The notes: generated by a model from the letters alone, not told the origin. A stretch of 45,213 nt of DNA from Chitinophagaceae bacterium (GCA_004297075.1 SCVK01000394.1:1-45213); one strand, 5' to 3'; shown: positions 34,014 through 44,438, counted from the stretch's first letter. Made by a program: numbers and translations.

Positions 34014-37000
34014 ATGAAGAAGCCTCTTTCCCTGAATTGGTCATTTGGATCCGTATGCCTGGCATTGATTGTAATCTTTTGTACAACACAGGTAATCCCC
34101 TTATCCGCTGCAGAAAAGTTGACAGTTGCAGTACGTTTTGCAGATGGAAAAATTACAGGAGTAGTTAAAGATCAAAACGGATCTCCGCTTGCCGGTGCCA
34201 ACCTGGTGATTGAAAAATCCGGTAAGGTAATTGTTGCCGACAACGATGGAAAATTCAACGTGTCTCTTGCGCCTGGCAGTTATTCTGTCAGCATCAGTTT
34301 CGTTAATTATAAAACGCATAAGCAAACGATTCTGGTAAGATCAGGTGAAACCACACAGGTATATATTTCTTTATTGGCTGCTCAGAACGACCTGAACGAA
34401 GTGGTGGTGGTAGGATATGGTACGCAGAAAAAAGTGAACCTGACCGGAGCGGTTGACCAGGTGGGTAACGAATATTTTGAAGACAGGCCCAACGCCAATA
34501 TTACCCGGAGTTTACAAGGCGCGATTCCGAACCTGAATATTAAAATTGTGGATGGAAAACCAACACGAACAGCTACTTATAATGTGCGTGGTATTACTTC
34601 TATCGGCTCTGGCGGAAGCGCGCTTGTGCTGATAGATGGTGTACCGGGCGATCCGGCTACGCTGAACCCGAATGATATAGAAAGTGTATCTGTACTGAAA
34701 GATGCTTCTTCGGCAGCGATTTATGGAGCCAGAGGTGCATTTGGTGTGATACTGATTACCACCAAGTCTCCGAAGCGCGATAAGATCCAGGTAAGCTACA
34801 GTGCTAATTATGCCATCAACCAGCGCACTACTACTCCTGATCTGGTATCGGACTCTTACGTATGGGCAAAGAATTTTGATGAATCGTTTTATTCATGGAA
34901 CGATTACCTCTCGCACCCGCAAACCATCAACTCGCAGCTTGGGTTTTCGCTGGCCTACCTGGATTCGCTGAAGGCGCACTCCGAAAACCCAAACCTGCCG
35001 CAGACAACGATTGATCCACTAACGGGTAAGTACCAGTATTTTGCCAATACAGACTGGTTCAAAGAACTGTATAAGGATAATAACGGTACCACAGAACACT
35101 CTATCAGTGTTTCTGGTGGTAGCGAAAAAGTGAATTTCTCCCTTTCGGGAAGGTATTATTTCCAGGATGGTATTTTCAGGTACAACACAGATAAATTCAA
35201 CAGGTATAATCTTCGTTTGAAAGGAAGTATCAAAGTAACCGACTGGCTTACCATAAATACCAATACAGATTATTCTACCTACAGTTATTCTTACCCGCTT
35301 ACCTCTGTAGGTGGCGTAAATGCGATCTGGCGTTTGATGGCCGTAACCGCTTTCCCTGTATCACCCATGCTGAACCCTGATGGTACCATGACCATAGTAG
35401 GCGCTTATTCGGTTGGAGATTTTTATTATGGGAAAAGCAAATCAATAGCTTCACAGAACTTCCTGCGTAATACCCTTGGCTTTAATGCGTCTATCATCAA
35501 AAACAAACTGAACCTGAAAGGTGATTTTTCTTATTTATATACTACCACAGGCGAAACACGTAAGTTTTTTACCACACCTTATAGTATCAAACCCGGAGAG
35601 CTGATTACATCGGGTCTGAACTATCTTTCCAACAGTGATGTGAAAGAACAATATTATGTAGGTAATATATATGCAGACTATACCCAGCATTTTGGTAAAC
35701 ATGCTTTTAAACTGCTGGGTGGTGTGAACATCGAATACGACCAGATCAAAAACCAGTTTGTACAAAGAGATGGTTTGCTGATCGATAATCTCCCTGATTT
35801 TAACCTGGCCACCGGCTTAAACTATCGTGTAACCGGTGGTGGTACACAATGGTCAACCGTAGGTGCTTTTTACCGCATGAACTATTCATTCAACAACAGA
35901 TACCTGTTTGAAATGAATGGCCGTTATGATGGTTCGTCTAAATTTCCTACCAACCAGCGTTTTGGTTTCTTTCCTTCCGCTTCTGCCGGATGGAAAATCT
36001 CAGAAGAGAAATTCATGGAAAAAACAAGGGGCTGGCTCGATAACCTGAAGCTGCGTGCTTCTTATGGTTCGCTGGGTAATGGTAATATTGCGCCCTACAC
36101 TTTTGCTGAAACCATTTCTTCGGCCACTGCTTCTACCATCATCAATGGCGTTTTTCCTAACTATATACAGATGCCGGGTGTAATTCCCAATGGTCTTACC
36201 TGGGAAAAATCCACCACATTCGATCTGGGTCTTGATGTAGAGGTATTCAACAGAAGACTGGTACTCGGTGCAGACTGGTACCAGCGTAATACTACCGGCA
36301 TGATCACTACAGGTCAGCCACTGCCTTCCGTGTTTGGTGCAACCGTGCCCAGGGGCAATTACGCCGACCTGGTAACCAAAGGCTGGGAACTGTCACTTAC
36401 CTGGAATGACCAGGCAAAACTGGCTGGTAAACCATTAACGTATAGTGTTCGTTTTACCCTGGCCGATAATGATTCCCGTATCACCAAGTTTTATAATCCA
36501 ACACAGTTATTGTCGAGCTATTATGAAGGACAGCGTATTGGTGATATCTGGGGTTTTGAAACCATGGGCTTTTTTACTTCGCAGGAGGATATTACCAAAC
36601 ATGCCAACCAGAGTTATTTTGTGGTATCCAATGCCAATAAACTGTTACCCGGCGATCTGAAGTTCAGGGATCTGAACGGAGACGGTGTGGTAAACAGGGG
36701 TAAAAACACATTGGCCGATCCGGGTGATCAGAAAGTGATTGGAAATACTTCTATCCGTTTGCCGTATGGTATTACCGGTAATGTAGAATGGAACAATATC
36801 AGCCTGTCTGTGTTTTTCCAAGGTGTGGGTAAAAGAGATTGGTATCCCTCTACGGAAGCAGCGTATTTCTGGGGACAGAATAATCGCCCGTATAGCTTCC
36901 TGCCTGCTTTTAACCTGAACAGGTGGACAGAAGCCAATCCAAGCCAGGATGCCTACTTCCCGAGATACAGAGGATACACTGCTTTATCCGGTACACGTGA

Positions 37001-37295
37001 ACTGGCGGTTCAACAAACAAGGTATCTGCAGAATGCCAGCTACCTGCGTCTGAAGAACCTGACCATCGGGTACTCATTACCAAAGAGCGTGATCAGCCGT
37101 TTAAAAGTAAATAGTATCCGTTTCTATTTTACCGGACAAAACCTGCTCACATTCTCTCCTATGTATAAGGTTACGAAAAACTTCGATCCGGAAGTGATAG
37201 AAGCATCAGACCTCGAAATTAATTCAGGTGGTGGCGATGGCTTTTCTTATCCTATGCAGAAGAGCTACACATTCGGTTTCAACATTACTTTTTAA
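34014..37295 (+). CDS. SusC/RagA-family TonB-linked outer-membrane transporter
   Basis: Imports oligomeric nutrients across the outer membrane with TonB energy. After the N-terminal signal segment come a carboxypeptidase-regulatory-like domain (ITGVVKDQNGSPLAGANLVI, about 48-120), then the SusC signature NDLNEVVVVGYGTQKKVNLT, the plug (ARGAFGVILITTKSPK near 245) and a 22-strand barrel to the end (MQKSYTFGFNITF). 1093 residues is typical. No N-terminal secretin/STN domain is evident, so no direct sigma/anti-sigma signalling is expected. First gene of a three-gene operon with susD-like and phosphoesterase genes (gaps 20 and 32 bases). ATG at 34014. Confidence 0.97.
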   Translation: MKKPLSLNWSFGSVCLALIVIFCTTQVIPLSAAEKLTVAVRFADGKITGVVKDQNGSPLAGANLVIEKSGKVIVADNDGKFNVSLAPGSYSVSISFVNYKTHKQTILVRSGETTQVYISLLAAQNDLNEVVVVGYGTQKKVNLTGAVDQVGNEYFEDRPNANITRSLQGAIPNLNIKIVDGKPTRTATYNVRGITSIGSGGSALVLIDGVPGDPATLNPNDIESVSVLKDASSAAIYGARGAFGVILITTKSPKRDKIQVSYSANYAINQRTTTPDLVSDSYVWAKNFDESFYSWNDYLSHPQTINSQLGFSLAYLDSLKAHSENPNLPQTTIDPLTGKYQYFANTDWFKELYKDNNGTTEHSISVSGGSEKVNFSLSGRYYFQDGIFRYNTDKFNRYNLRLKGSIKVTDWLTINTNTDYSTYSYSYPLTSVGGVNAIWRLMAVTAFPVSPMLNPDGTMTIVGAYSVGDFYYGKSKSIASQNFLRNTLGFNASIIKNKLNLKGDFSYLYTTTGETRKFFTTPYSIKPGELITSGLNYLSNSDVKEQYYVGNIYADYTQHFGKHAFKLLGGVNIEYDQIKNQFVQRDGLLIDNLPDFNLATGLNYRVTGGGTQWSTVGAFYRMNYSFNNRYLFEMNGRYDGSSKFPTNQRFGFFPSASAGWKISEEKFMEKTRGWLDNLKLRASYGSLGNGNIAPYTFAETISSATASTIINGVFPNYIQMPGVIPNGLTWEKSTTFDLGLDVEVFNRRLVLGADWYQRNTTGMITTGQPLPSVFGATVPRGNYADLVTKGWELSLTWNDQAKLAGKPLTYSVRFTLADNDSRITKFYNPTQLLSSYYEGQRIGDIWGFETMGFFTSQEDITKHANQSYFVVSNANKLLPGDLKFRDLNGDGVVNRGKNTLADPGDQKVIGNTSIRLPYGITGNVEWNNISLSVFFQGVGKRDWYPSTEAAYFWGQNNRPYSFLPAFNLNRWTEANPSQDAYFPRYRGYTALSGTRELAVQQTRYLQNASYLRLKNLTIGYSLPKSVISRLKVNSIRFYFTGQNLLTFSPMYKVTKNFDPEVIEASDLEINSGGGDGFSYPMQKSYTFGFNITF

Positions 37296-37315
37296 AGAAC
37301 CACAAACGAAATTAT

Positions 37316-39055
37316 ATGAAGAAGATAGTTATATACCTCGTGGCAGCAGTGGCATTGGCTTCCTGCACCAAATTCCTTGATAAATCGCCATTGGATAAAT
37401 TAACCCCGGAGCAGACTTTTGGAAGTGAGAATACACTTCAGTTATATGTTAACTCCTTTTATGTAAGAAGTTTGCCTACCGGTCCGGATATTTATAAAGG
37501 CGATGTGATGTCTGATATTACGGTGCCCAATGCGGTTCCGCAATTTATTGGTGGTGTATTCGGAAGCCAGCAGTCAACCGGCTGGACATGGACCGATCTC
37601 AGGAATATCAATTATTTTCTGGAACGGTATGATAACCCGGCCATCCCTTTAAAAGCCAGAAATCATTATGCGGGTATTGCCCGTTTCTTCCGCGCCAGTT
37701 TTTATTTTGCGATGGTAAAAAGATTTGGCAATGTACCCTGGTATGGCAAAACACTGGGTGTAGAAGATTCGGCATTGTATAAAACACAGGATTCCAGAGC
37801 ACTGGTAATGGATTCCGTCCTGGCCGATCTGGATTTTGCCTGCAATAATATTTACGACACCAAAGACAATTCAGCTACACAGATCACCAAATGGGTGGCA
37901 CTGGCATATAAATCGAGGATCTGTTTATTTGAAGGAACTTTCCGTAAATACCATACGGAGATCAGCTTTGGACCCAGCAGTACACAATGGTTTCAGCAGG
38001 CGGCAGATGCCGCTTCCAAACTGATGGCCAGCGGTCAGTATAAACTGCAGAATACCGGAGCGCCGGATAAGGATTACCGTTCTCTGTTTATCAGCGAGAA
38101 TCCGGTTTCCAATGAAGTATTACTGGCTTCAGTATATAACAATTCATTAAAAAAATGGCACGATGCTGCCTGGTGGTTCAACAGCGCTACATTGGGAGCG
38201 AGACTGGGCCTGGCAAAAACTTTTGTAAACACCTACCTGAACATCGACGGAAGCCGGTTTACTGATAAAGCCGGATACGATACCCTACAATTCCAGGATG
38301 AAGTAAAGAACAGAGACGGGCGTTTACAAAGTACCATACGTGCCGGTGCCTACAAAAGAACCGACGGAACGCCTGCTCCTCCGGATTTTACAGTAACTTA
38401 TTCCGGTTACCAGATCCAGAAGTTTTCTCTGGATGATAAGTATTTCGATACACGTACAGAAAGTTATAATTCTATTCCCATCATGCGTTATGCAGAAGTA
38501 TTGCTGAACTATGCAGAAGCAAAAGAAGAGATGGGTACGTTAACGGCGGCAGACTGGAACCAGACCATTGGTGCATTACGCAGCCGGGCAGGTATCACCA
38601 ATACCGCTATGCCCACAGTTGCCGATCCTTACATGAAACAGTTGTTCCCTGCGCTTACCAGTGCCGTTTTGCTGGAGATCAGAAGGGAGCGAGCCGTAGA
38701 ACTGGCAGCCGAAGGAAATCGTTTTGACGATCTCAGACGCTGGAAAGCCGGAAAACTACTGGAGAAAGGATACGATGGGATCTATGTTCCCGCAAAAGAT
38801 AAATTACTTGATCTTAACGAAGATGGTAGATTTGATGTAGCATTTGTAGATAAAACACCGGCTACCCGTGTGCCAGGCGTTACCTATTTCCTGCTGGATA
38901 ATGTTACCTCAAAATTATCGCAGGGAAACAAGGGTAACCTGCTTTGGTTGAATAACACGCCTAAAAATTTTGACGACAAGAAATACCTGTATCCTATTCC
39001 GGCAACAGAGCTGTTGCTGAACCCTAAACTGGTGCAAAATGCGGGCTGGCAATAA
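37316..39055 (+). CDS. SusD/RagB-family substrate-binding outer-membrane lipoprotein
   Basis: Lid and binding protein of the neighbouring SusC channel. Lipoprotein signal with lipobox LASC, Cys17, then the family start TKFLDKSPLDKLTPEQTFGS. TPR-like helices include ARFFRASFYFAMVKRFGNVP, and the C-terminal SusD/RagB signature reads AVLLEIRRERAVELAAEGNR followed by FDDLRRW. 579 residues. The ligand is unknown; the partner phosphoesterase downstream points to a phosphate-containing substrate. Confidence 0.96.
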   Translation: MKKIVIYLVAAVALASCTKFLDKSPLDKLTPEQTFGSENTLQLYVNSFYVRSLPTGPDIYKGDVMSDITVPNAVPQFIGGVFGSQQSTGWTWTDLRNINYFLERYDNPAIPLKARNHYAGIARFFRASFYFAMVKRFGNVPWYGKTLGVEDSALYKTQDSRALVMDSVLADLDFACNNIYDTKDNSATQITKWVALAYKSRICLFEGTFRKYHTEISFGPSSTQWFQQAADAASKLMASGQYKLQNTGAPDKDYRSLFISENPVSNEVLLASVYNNSLKKWHDAAWWFNSATLGARLGLAKTFVNTYLNIDGSRFTDKAGYDTLQFQDEVKNRDGRLQSTIRAGAYKRTDGTPAPPDFTVTYSGYQIQKFSLDDKYFDTRTESYNSIPIMRYAEVLLNYAEAKEEMGTLTAADWNQTIGALRSRAGITNTAMPTVADPYMKQLFPALTSAVLLEIRRERAVELAAEGNRFDDLRRWKAGKLLEKGYDGIYVPAKDKLLDLNEDGRFDVAFVDKTPATRVPGVTYFLLDNVTSKLSQGNKGNLLWLNNTPKNFDDKKYLYPIPATELLLNPKLVQNAGWQ

Positions 39056-39087
39056 CCAGAGATGCATTTCAAAAATAAAATTGCAAT

Positions 39088-41526
39088 ATGATAAAAGCCC
39101 TCAAACCCATTACCCTGCTGTTTGTATCTGTATTTTTTACCAACAGTATTTTTTCGCAAAGCTTCTCCGAGCTCGACAAGAAACGGGTGTTACTGCCTAA
39201 TGGCTGGCATCTTACACCTGTTGGAAAACAACTCCCGCTGGGCGATCTGCCGTTGAACCTGGTGGTAAGTAATAACCGCCGCTACCTCGCTGTTACGAGC
39301 AACGGACAAAGCAGTCAGTCAATCGAATTGTTCGATGTTCAGAAAGGAATTAAACTGGATAGTATTGAAATTGCCAAATCCTGGTATGGACTTGCTTTTG
39401 GCAAAAACGATCAGTTTCTCTATGCTTCGGGCGGACATGATAACCGTGTTATCCGGTATGCAGTTACTAATCACAAACTACAGCTGGTAGATTCTTTTAT
39501 CCTCGGCAAATCATGGCCCAATGCCATCGGCACTGCTGGTCTTGATGTGGAAGAAACCGACCACAACCAACTGTTCGTGGTTACCAAGGAAGCCAAAAGT
39601 CTGTATGTGTTCAACCTTGCAAGCAGAAACCTGGTAAATAAAGTGGATCTTGGTTCGGAAGCATATACCTGTAAGGTTTCTGCCGACAGGAAAAAACTTT
39701 ATATCAGTCTATGGGGCGACAGGAAAATATTGGTTTATGGCATCAGCGAAGGAAAAATCACGGCTGAAATTGTAGTAGGAGACCATCCGAATGAAATGTG
39801 TCTCACCAAAAATGGTAATTACCTGTATGTGGCCAACGCCAATGATAATTCGGTTTCGGTTATTGATACCCGGACAAACAAAGTGGTAGAAACATTAAAT
39901 GCAGCTTTGTATCCTGGCGCGCCCAGTGGCTCAACCAGTAATGGTGTGGCTTTGAGTGATGATGAGAAAACATTGTATATCGCTAATGCAGACAATAACT
40001 GCCTGGCGGTGTTTGATGTATCAGTGATATCGAAAAGCAAATCGAAAGGGTTTATCCCGGTTGGCTGGTTCCCCACCAATGTAAAAGTGCTTGGCACAAA
40101 TATTTATGTAACCAACGGGAAAGGCCTTACCTCTTACGCCAACCCCCGCGGACCCAACCCGGTTAATAAGAAACAGGTGGTGATCAGTCACCAGGGCGAC
40201 AGTACCAAACCCGCCAATGTTGAATATATCGGAGGTTTGTTTTTGGGTACGCTAAGCATCATTAAAACACCTTCTGCCGAACAGTTGGGGGTGTATACCA
40301 AAGCGGTGTATAAGAATACGCCCTATACCAAAGCCAAAGAACTGGTAACCGAGGGAGAAGCAGGAAACCCTGTTCCCCGGAAAGTGGGCGATGGATCGCC
40401 TATTAAATATGTGTTCTACATCATTAAAGAAAACAGGACTTTTGACCAGGTACTGAGCGATGTTAAAGGTGGTAATGGAGATACGAGCCTGCTGTTATTT
40501 GGTGAAAAGATTACGCCCAACCAGCACAAACTGGCGAGGGATTATGTGTTGCTTGATAATTTTTATGTGGATGCAGAAGTAAGTGCCGATGGCCATAACT
40601 GGAGCATGGGCGCTTACGCTACGGATTATGTAGAAAAGAACTGGCAGTCAAGTTATGGCGGAAGAGGTGGCACACATGGTACATCCGGAACACTGAAGAT
40701 CGGCAATAACCGGGATGGTTTTATCTGGGACCAGTGCGCTCGATATAATGTAAGCTTCCGCTCGTATGGAGAGTTTGTAGCAGACTACCAGGGTAAAAAA
40801 CCCAGAGTGGATGTACTGAAAAATCACTCAGCCGTATATGCACCATATACACTTACCATCCCCGACACCACCCGTTTTTACCAGTGGAAAAAGGATTTTG
40901 ATTCGTTGGTGGCCCTGAATGCTTTACCCGCTTTTTCTTCTATCCGTATGGGTAATGATCATACAGAAGGCATGCAGGCCGGAAGGCCAACGCCTTATGC
41001 GCACGTAGCCGATAATGACCTGGCGGTAGGCATGCTGATCGATCACTTAAGCAAAAGCCCGGTATGGAAAGAAAGTGTTGTATTTATCCTGGAAGATGAT
41101 GCGCAAAACGGTCCCGACCATGTGGATGCACACAGAAGTCCTGCTTATGTAGTGGGTCCGCATGTTAAAAGAAACTATGTAGACCATACCATGTACACCA
41201 CTTCGGGCATGCTGCGTACGATGGAACTGATTCTCGGTTTACCGCCTATGACACAGTACGATGCGGCTGCAACGCCCATGTGGCGTTCTTTCACCAGCCA
41301 GCCCGATTATAGTGCGTTTACCTATCTGCCATCCAATGTAAACCTGAAAGACAGAAATCCGGCCAATACCAAATTGGCCAATATTTCTGCCAAATATAAC
41401 TGGAGTAAGGAAGATGCTGTACCGGATCTGGTATTTAATGAGATCTTATGGCAGGGTATTAAAAGAACAGCTGCGCCCTCTCCGGTGCGGGCCGCTTTCC
41501 TGAAAACGGATGTAGAAAAAAAATAA
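39088..41526 (+). CDS. Secreted YncE-like beta-propeller + phosphoesterase (alkaline phosphatase superfamily) fusion
   Basis: Signal peptide at 1-24 (TLLFVSVFFTNSIFSQ). Residues about 25-350 form a YVTN/YncE seven-bladed propeller (NGNYLYVANANDNSVSVIDT; KTLYIANADNNCLAVFDV). Residues about 425-800 resemble phospholipase C/acid phosphatase-type phosphoesterases: YIIKENRTFDQVLSDVKG, then DAEVSADGHNWSMGAYATDY and an FILEDDAQNGPDHVDAHRSP metal-ligand segment. It would hydrolyse phosphomonoesters or diesters in the periplasm or at the surface. 812 residues, the usual length for this bifunctional architecture. It completes the susCD operon, 32 bases after susD, and is followed by a bidirectional terminator. 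Confidence 0.9.
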   Translation: MIKALKPITLLFVSVFFTNSIFSQSFSELDKKRVLLPNGWHLTPVGKQLPLGDLPLNLVVSNNRRYLAVTSNGQSSQSIELFDVQKGIKLDSIEIAKSWYGLAFGKNDQFLYASGGHDNRVIRYAVTNHKLQLVDSFILGKSWPNAIGTAGLDVEETDHNQLFVVTKEAKSLYVFNLASRNLVNKVDLGSEAYTCKVSADRKKLYISLWGDRKILVYGISEGKITAEIVVGDHPNEMCLTKNGNYLYVANANDNSVSVIDTRTNKVVETLNAALYPGAPSGSTSNGVALSDDEKTLYIANADNNCLAVFDVSVISKSKSKGFIPVGWFPTNVKVLGTNIYVTNGKGLTSYANPRGPNPVNKKQVVISHQGDSTKPANVEYIGGLFLGTLSIIKTPSAEQLGVYTKAVYKNTPYTKAKELVTEGEAGNPVPRKVGDGSPIKYVFYIIKENRTFDQVLSDVKGGNGDTSLLLFGEKITPNQHKLARDYVLLDNFYVDAEVSADGHNWSMGAYATDYVEKNWQSSYGGRGGTHGTSGTLKIGNNRDGFIWDQCARYNVSFRSYGEFVADYQGKKPRVDVLKNHSAVYAPYTLTIPDTTRFYQWKKDFDSLVALNALPAFSSIRMGNDHTEGMQAGRPTPYAHVADNDLAVGMLIDHLSKSPVWKESVVFILEDDAQNGPDHVDAHRSPAYVVGPHVKRNYVDHTMYTTSGMLRTMELILGLPPMTQYDAAATPMWRSFTSQPDYSAFTYLPSNVNLKDRNPANTKLANISAKYNWSKEDAVPDLVFNEILWQGIKRTAAPSPVRAAFLKTDVEKK

Positions 41527-41574
41527 GTATTACCGGAATGTTTGTTTGAAACACAGTTTGTATATAAGTCTTTG

Positions 41575-41607
41575 AAAAGGTACGCAAATAAGCTCTGCGT
41601 ACCTTTT
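41575..41607. terminator. Bidirectional terminator after the susCD-phosphoesterase operon
   Basis: Perfect 12-bp stem AAAAGGTACGCA (41575-41586) and TGCGTACCTTTT (41596-41607) with a 9-base loop. A residues on the left and T residues on the right serve both this operon and the convergent PorP operon. Confidence 0.9.
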
Positions 41608-41652
41608 CTCTTTCCGGCAACAAGGGTTCAGGAACAATATCATACCGCAGGT

Positions 41653-42558
41653 TTAATCCTCGGATCTCAGATCCAGCCTGATAATCGCTTCATGTGAACC
41701 CTGGCTGAAAATACCCCTGTCGCCAATGCTTTTTCCATAGGAATAGCCAAAACTTAATTTATCATTCAGCTTTATTTCCAGTAACCCCATGATAGCATCA
41801 TCATACCGGTACGAAGCGCCAACACCGATCATGTCTTTCACCCAAACGCTTCCGTTTACGTGCACATCAAATACTTTTCCATTCATCCAGCGCATGTATA
41901 CAGAAGGTTTGCATTGTATTTCATCGCTCAGCGTGGCCGTTATGCCTGTGGTTAAAATCAGCTGCATATTGCGTAACGTAGCGCTGTTAACCGAAAGGAT
42001 CTTATCTACCTTAACCGTACTTACCAGCAAAGATGGAGCAGATAAACTGGCGTAAAACCCGGGCCGCTGGTAATAGATCCCTGCACCCGCGGTAGGCATT
42101 ACCACATTGGTATTATATTGAAAGGAGGGGTCGTTCTGAAAGGGAAGTGCTACAGAAGTCCGGTCTATCCGGTAATTCATCAAACCACCCTGCAGCCCCA
42201 GCGATAAAAATTCATCTTCTTCAAACTGAAGCATGGTAGCAAAACTCATATTGATACCGTTGGTTTTTTCGAGGCCGATGGAGCTGGTGTATAACTGCAG
42301 CCCCAGTCCGAAATGATGTTCCTTCAACGGCGCATCCATCGAAAAAATGCTTGTTTGGGGTGCACCCGGAATACCCGCCCATTGTTTGCGGAAACCCGTG
42401 CTGATACTGAGCCCGCCCCTGCTGCCCGCATAAGCCGGGTTAATGTTCAGCAGGTTAAACAGGTATTGTTTGTTGCTCGCGTCTTCCTGTGCAAAAGAAG
42501 CCATACAACAACTACCCGACAGCAACAGTAAAAAAAGGGTTTTGTAAAAAATTGACAT
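41653..42558 (-). CDS. PorP/SprF-family outer-membrane protein (type IX secretion)
   Basis: Signal peptide ending SCCMASFAQ, then the family start ASNKQYLFNLLNINPAYAGS and GLSISTGFRKQWAGIPGAPQ. The PorP/SprF signature is 'Q-Y-x-x-N-x-x-x-I-N-P-A-Y-A-G'. The remainder is beta-barrel-like. 301 residues, normal. PorP-like proteins help to attach or secrete specific type IX substrates; the gene directly upstream encodes a CHU_C-tailed protein (17-base gap), which is a typical substrate-partner pairing. ATG at 42556-42558. Confidence 0.95.
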   Translation of the reverse strand: MSIFYKTLFLLLLSGSCCMASFAQEDASNKQYLFNLLNINPAYAGSRGGLSISTGFRKQWAGIPGAPQTSIFSMDAPLKEHHFGLGLQLYTSSIGLEKTNGINMSFATMLQFEEDEFLSLGLQGGLMNYRIDRTSVALPFQNDPSFQYNTNVVMPTAGAGIYYQRPGFYASLSAPSLLVSTVKVDKILSVNSATLRNMQLILTTGITATLSDEIQCKPSVYMRWMNGKVFDVHVNGSVWVKDMIGVGASYRYDDAIMGLLEIKLNDKLSFGYSYGKSIGDRGIFSQGSHEAIIRLDLRSED

Positions 42559-42575
42559 GCTTTATCGGTAATTTT

Positions 42576-44423
42576 TTATTTCCATATAGATAAGTATCCA
42601 TAAAAAGTTTCTTCTGATCCGTTTGCTACATCTGTTACCACTACCTTGTAGAAATAAGTACCATCTTCTACACGTTGGTTGGAAGTAGGTCCGCCCTGGT
42701 TATTGGTTCCATCCCAATCGTTTTTGTAATTCTGGTTACGATACACCAGTATTCCCTGTTTATTAAACACCCAGATAGCTGCCCGGTTATTACCCAGACT
42801 ACCGATCACGAACCTGTCGTTGATGCCATCTCCGTTGGGCGACATACCTTCCTGCATCTGGTATTTTGCCGGACTCAGAATCAGGGGTGTTGTTACCGGA
42901 GCGGCTCCGGTAGCGGGTGCAGTGAGGCCGTTTACGGAACGGTTATTGAATACATACTGTGTGTTGTTATATCCGTTCAGGGTTCCTTTCAGGCTGGCTG
43001 TGTTATAATAGTAGCCTTCTTTTTTATTGGTAATAATATTCAGTACCAGTGTAACAGTATCGGTGCTTTTTATTGGCAGCGTGCTGGCGGGAAGCAGGAG
43101 ATCGGTATTGGTGGTTCCGTTAAATACCGGGTTGGCCACCAGCCGGCCACTGGTTTGTATGCTGCTTACGCTGAAACTGGCGGGGGAAGGAAATACCTTA
43201 TCCAGTGTATCCAGTAATTGCACCGTGTTGGCGGTAAGGTTTCCGCGGTTAGTGAGCAGGAAAACGAAAGTAACGCGGTAACTGCCATCGGGCTGACGTA
43301 CAGGCGTAAGGGCTGCTTTGGCCAGTGTAATAGAGTCGGTACGGGTATCCGCGGTTTTCGTAAGAAAATTATCTTCTCCGAGAATAGTAAAAACGCGTGT
43401 ATTGATAAAAGCTCCACGGATATGAGGCCCTGTTGTATAAATACCCGGATTACTCAGTCCCGAAGGTCCGAGTGTATCCCAGGTACGTTCGGTGAAATCG
43501 TATTTGGAAACATAACTATTACCGCGGTGAGTTGTAAAAGCAGGACCTTCTCTGTCTACTACGTGTTGAAAAGCAACAATTGATGGAACCTGGGTATTAT
43601 TTTCCTGGCCGATATTCCAGGTTTGCTGCAGGCTGGCCGGACTACCTGTTGGACCAATAGTAGCGTTCCGGTAAATATTATCGAATACCCTGGTATGTAG
43701 ATCCTGCGGTGTGCTGGTGTTGAACATGATGGAAACCGGCGCATAACTACCTGCCTGTGTACCAATGGGAAATACCACGCTGCCGGTGGCGGAAGAAAGT
43801 TTGGCCCGGTACAGGTTTCCTCCTTTTGGGGTATTGCCGGTGGCTACAAAGCGGTTTTCGGTATAACCGGTGATGGAGCCGGGGTTGTTTTTACCAACCA
43901 TCAGGTTATTCCCGTTGAGCCAGAGTAAACCATCTTCAAAGTGCAGGGTGCCCAGAATATGGGTATCGGTTCCTTCATCGAGATACAAACCACGGGGGTT
44001 GGCTACCAGCAGGTTGGGGAAAGCACCACCGGTTTTGGTAGTGACCGAAAAACCACCGGCCAGGTATTGAGGAGAGCTGCTGTTGAAAAAACGAAAAGCA
44101 CCGCCTACACCCGAAAAAGAATTGGGATTGTTTACCCCCCATTCATCGGGGAAGGAAGCGGTAACGCCGTTACGCCATCTTTCGCCATACATATTAATGG
44201 TAACTCCTTTTACTGAGCCCATTGTGCCATCATTGATGACATTGTTGAATACCGACAGGTTGGCCTTGTTATTTACATACAGGGTGGCATTGGGGGCAAG
44301 GTATAGGGCAAAGTCATTGTTGTTCTGTGCGTTAACGGTTAATACAGAACACAGGAATGCACCCTGCAACAGGCCTGCTGCTTTTCTGATGATGGACGGA
44401 TATGTAAAACAGTGTTTTTTCAA
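42576..44423 (-). CDS. Large surface protein with CHU_C (type B, T9SS) C-terminal sorting domain
   Basis: Signal peptide with hydrophobic core GLLQGAFLCSVLTVNAQ. Residues about 40-330 are beta-rich adhesin-like sequence (ANATLYVNNKANLSVFNNV). About 360-480 resemble a DUF11/CARDB-like Ig domain (SYRVTFVFLLTNRGNLTANT). The last ~90 residues are the gliding-motility-type CHU_C domain: SPNGDGINDRFVIG, AIWVFNKQGILVYRNQNYKN and DWDGTNNQG. It would be exported by the type IX system and kept at the surface. The start is TTG at 44421-44423: no in-frame ATG precedes the signal region, and AGGATC lies a few bases upstream as a possible ribosome site. 615 residues. Operon with PorP and the S74 protein. 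Confidence 0.9.
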   Translation of the reverse strand: MKKHCFTYPSIIRKAAGLLQGAFLCSVLTVNAQNNNDFALYLAPNATLYVNNKANLSVFNNVINDGTMGSVKGVTINMYGERWRNGVTASFPDEWGVNNPNSFSGVGGAFRFFNSSSPQYLAGGFSVTTKTGGAFPNLLVANPRGLYLDEGTDTHILGTLHFEDGLLWLNGNNLMVGKNNPGSITGYTENRFVATGNTPKGGNLYRAKLSSATGSVVFPIGTQAGSYAPVSIMFNTSTPQDLHTRVFDNIYRNATIGPTGSPASLQQTWNIGQENNTQVPSIVAFQHVVDREGPAFTTHRGNSYVSKYDFTERTWDTLGPSGLSNPGIYTTGPHIRGAFINTRVFTILGEDNFLTKTADTRTDSITLAKAALTPVRQPDGSYRVTFVFLLTNRGNLTANTVQLLDTLDKVFPSPASFSVSSIQTSGRLVANPVFNGTTNTDLLLPASTLPIKSTDTVTLVLNIITNKKEGYYYNTASLKGTLNGYNNTQYVFNNRSVNGLTAPATGAAPVTTPLILSPAKYQMQEGMSPNGDGINDRFVIGSLGNNRAAIWVFNKQGILVYRNQNYKNDWDGTNNQGGPTSNQRVEDGTYFYKVVVTDVANGSEETFYGYLSIWK

Positions 44424-44438
44424 AGCGTAGATCCTGTT

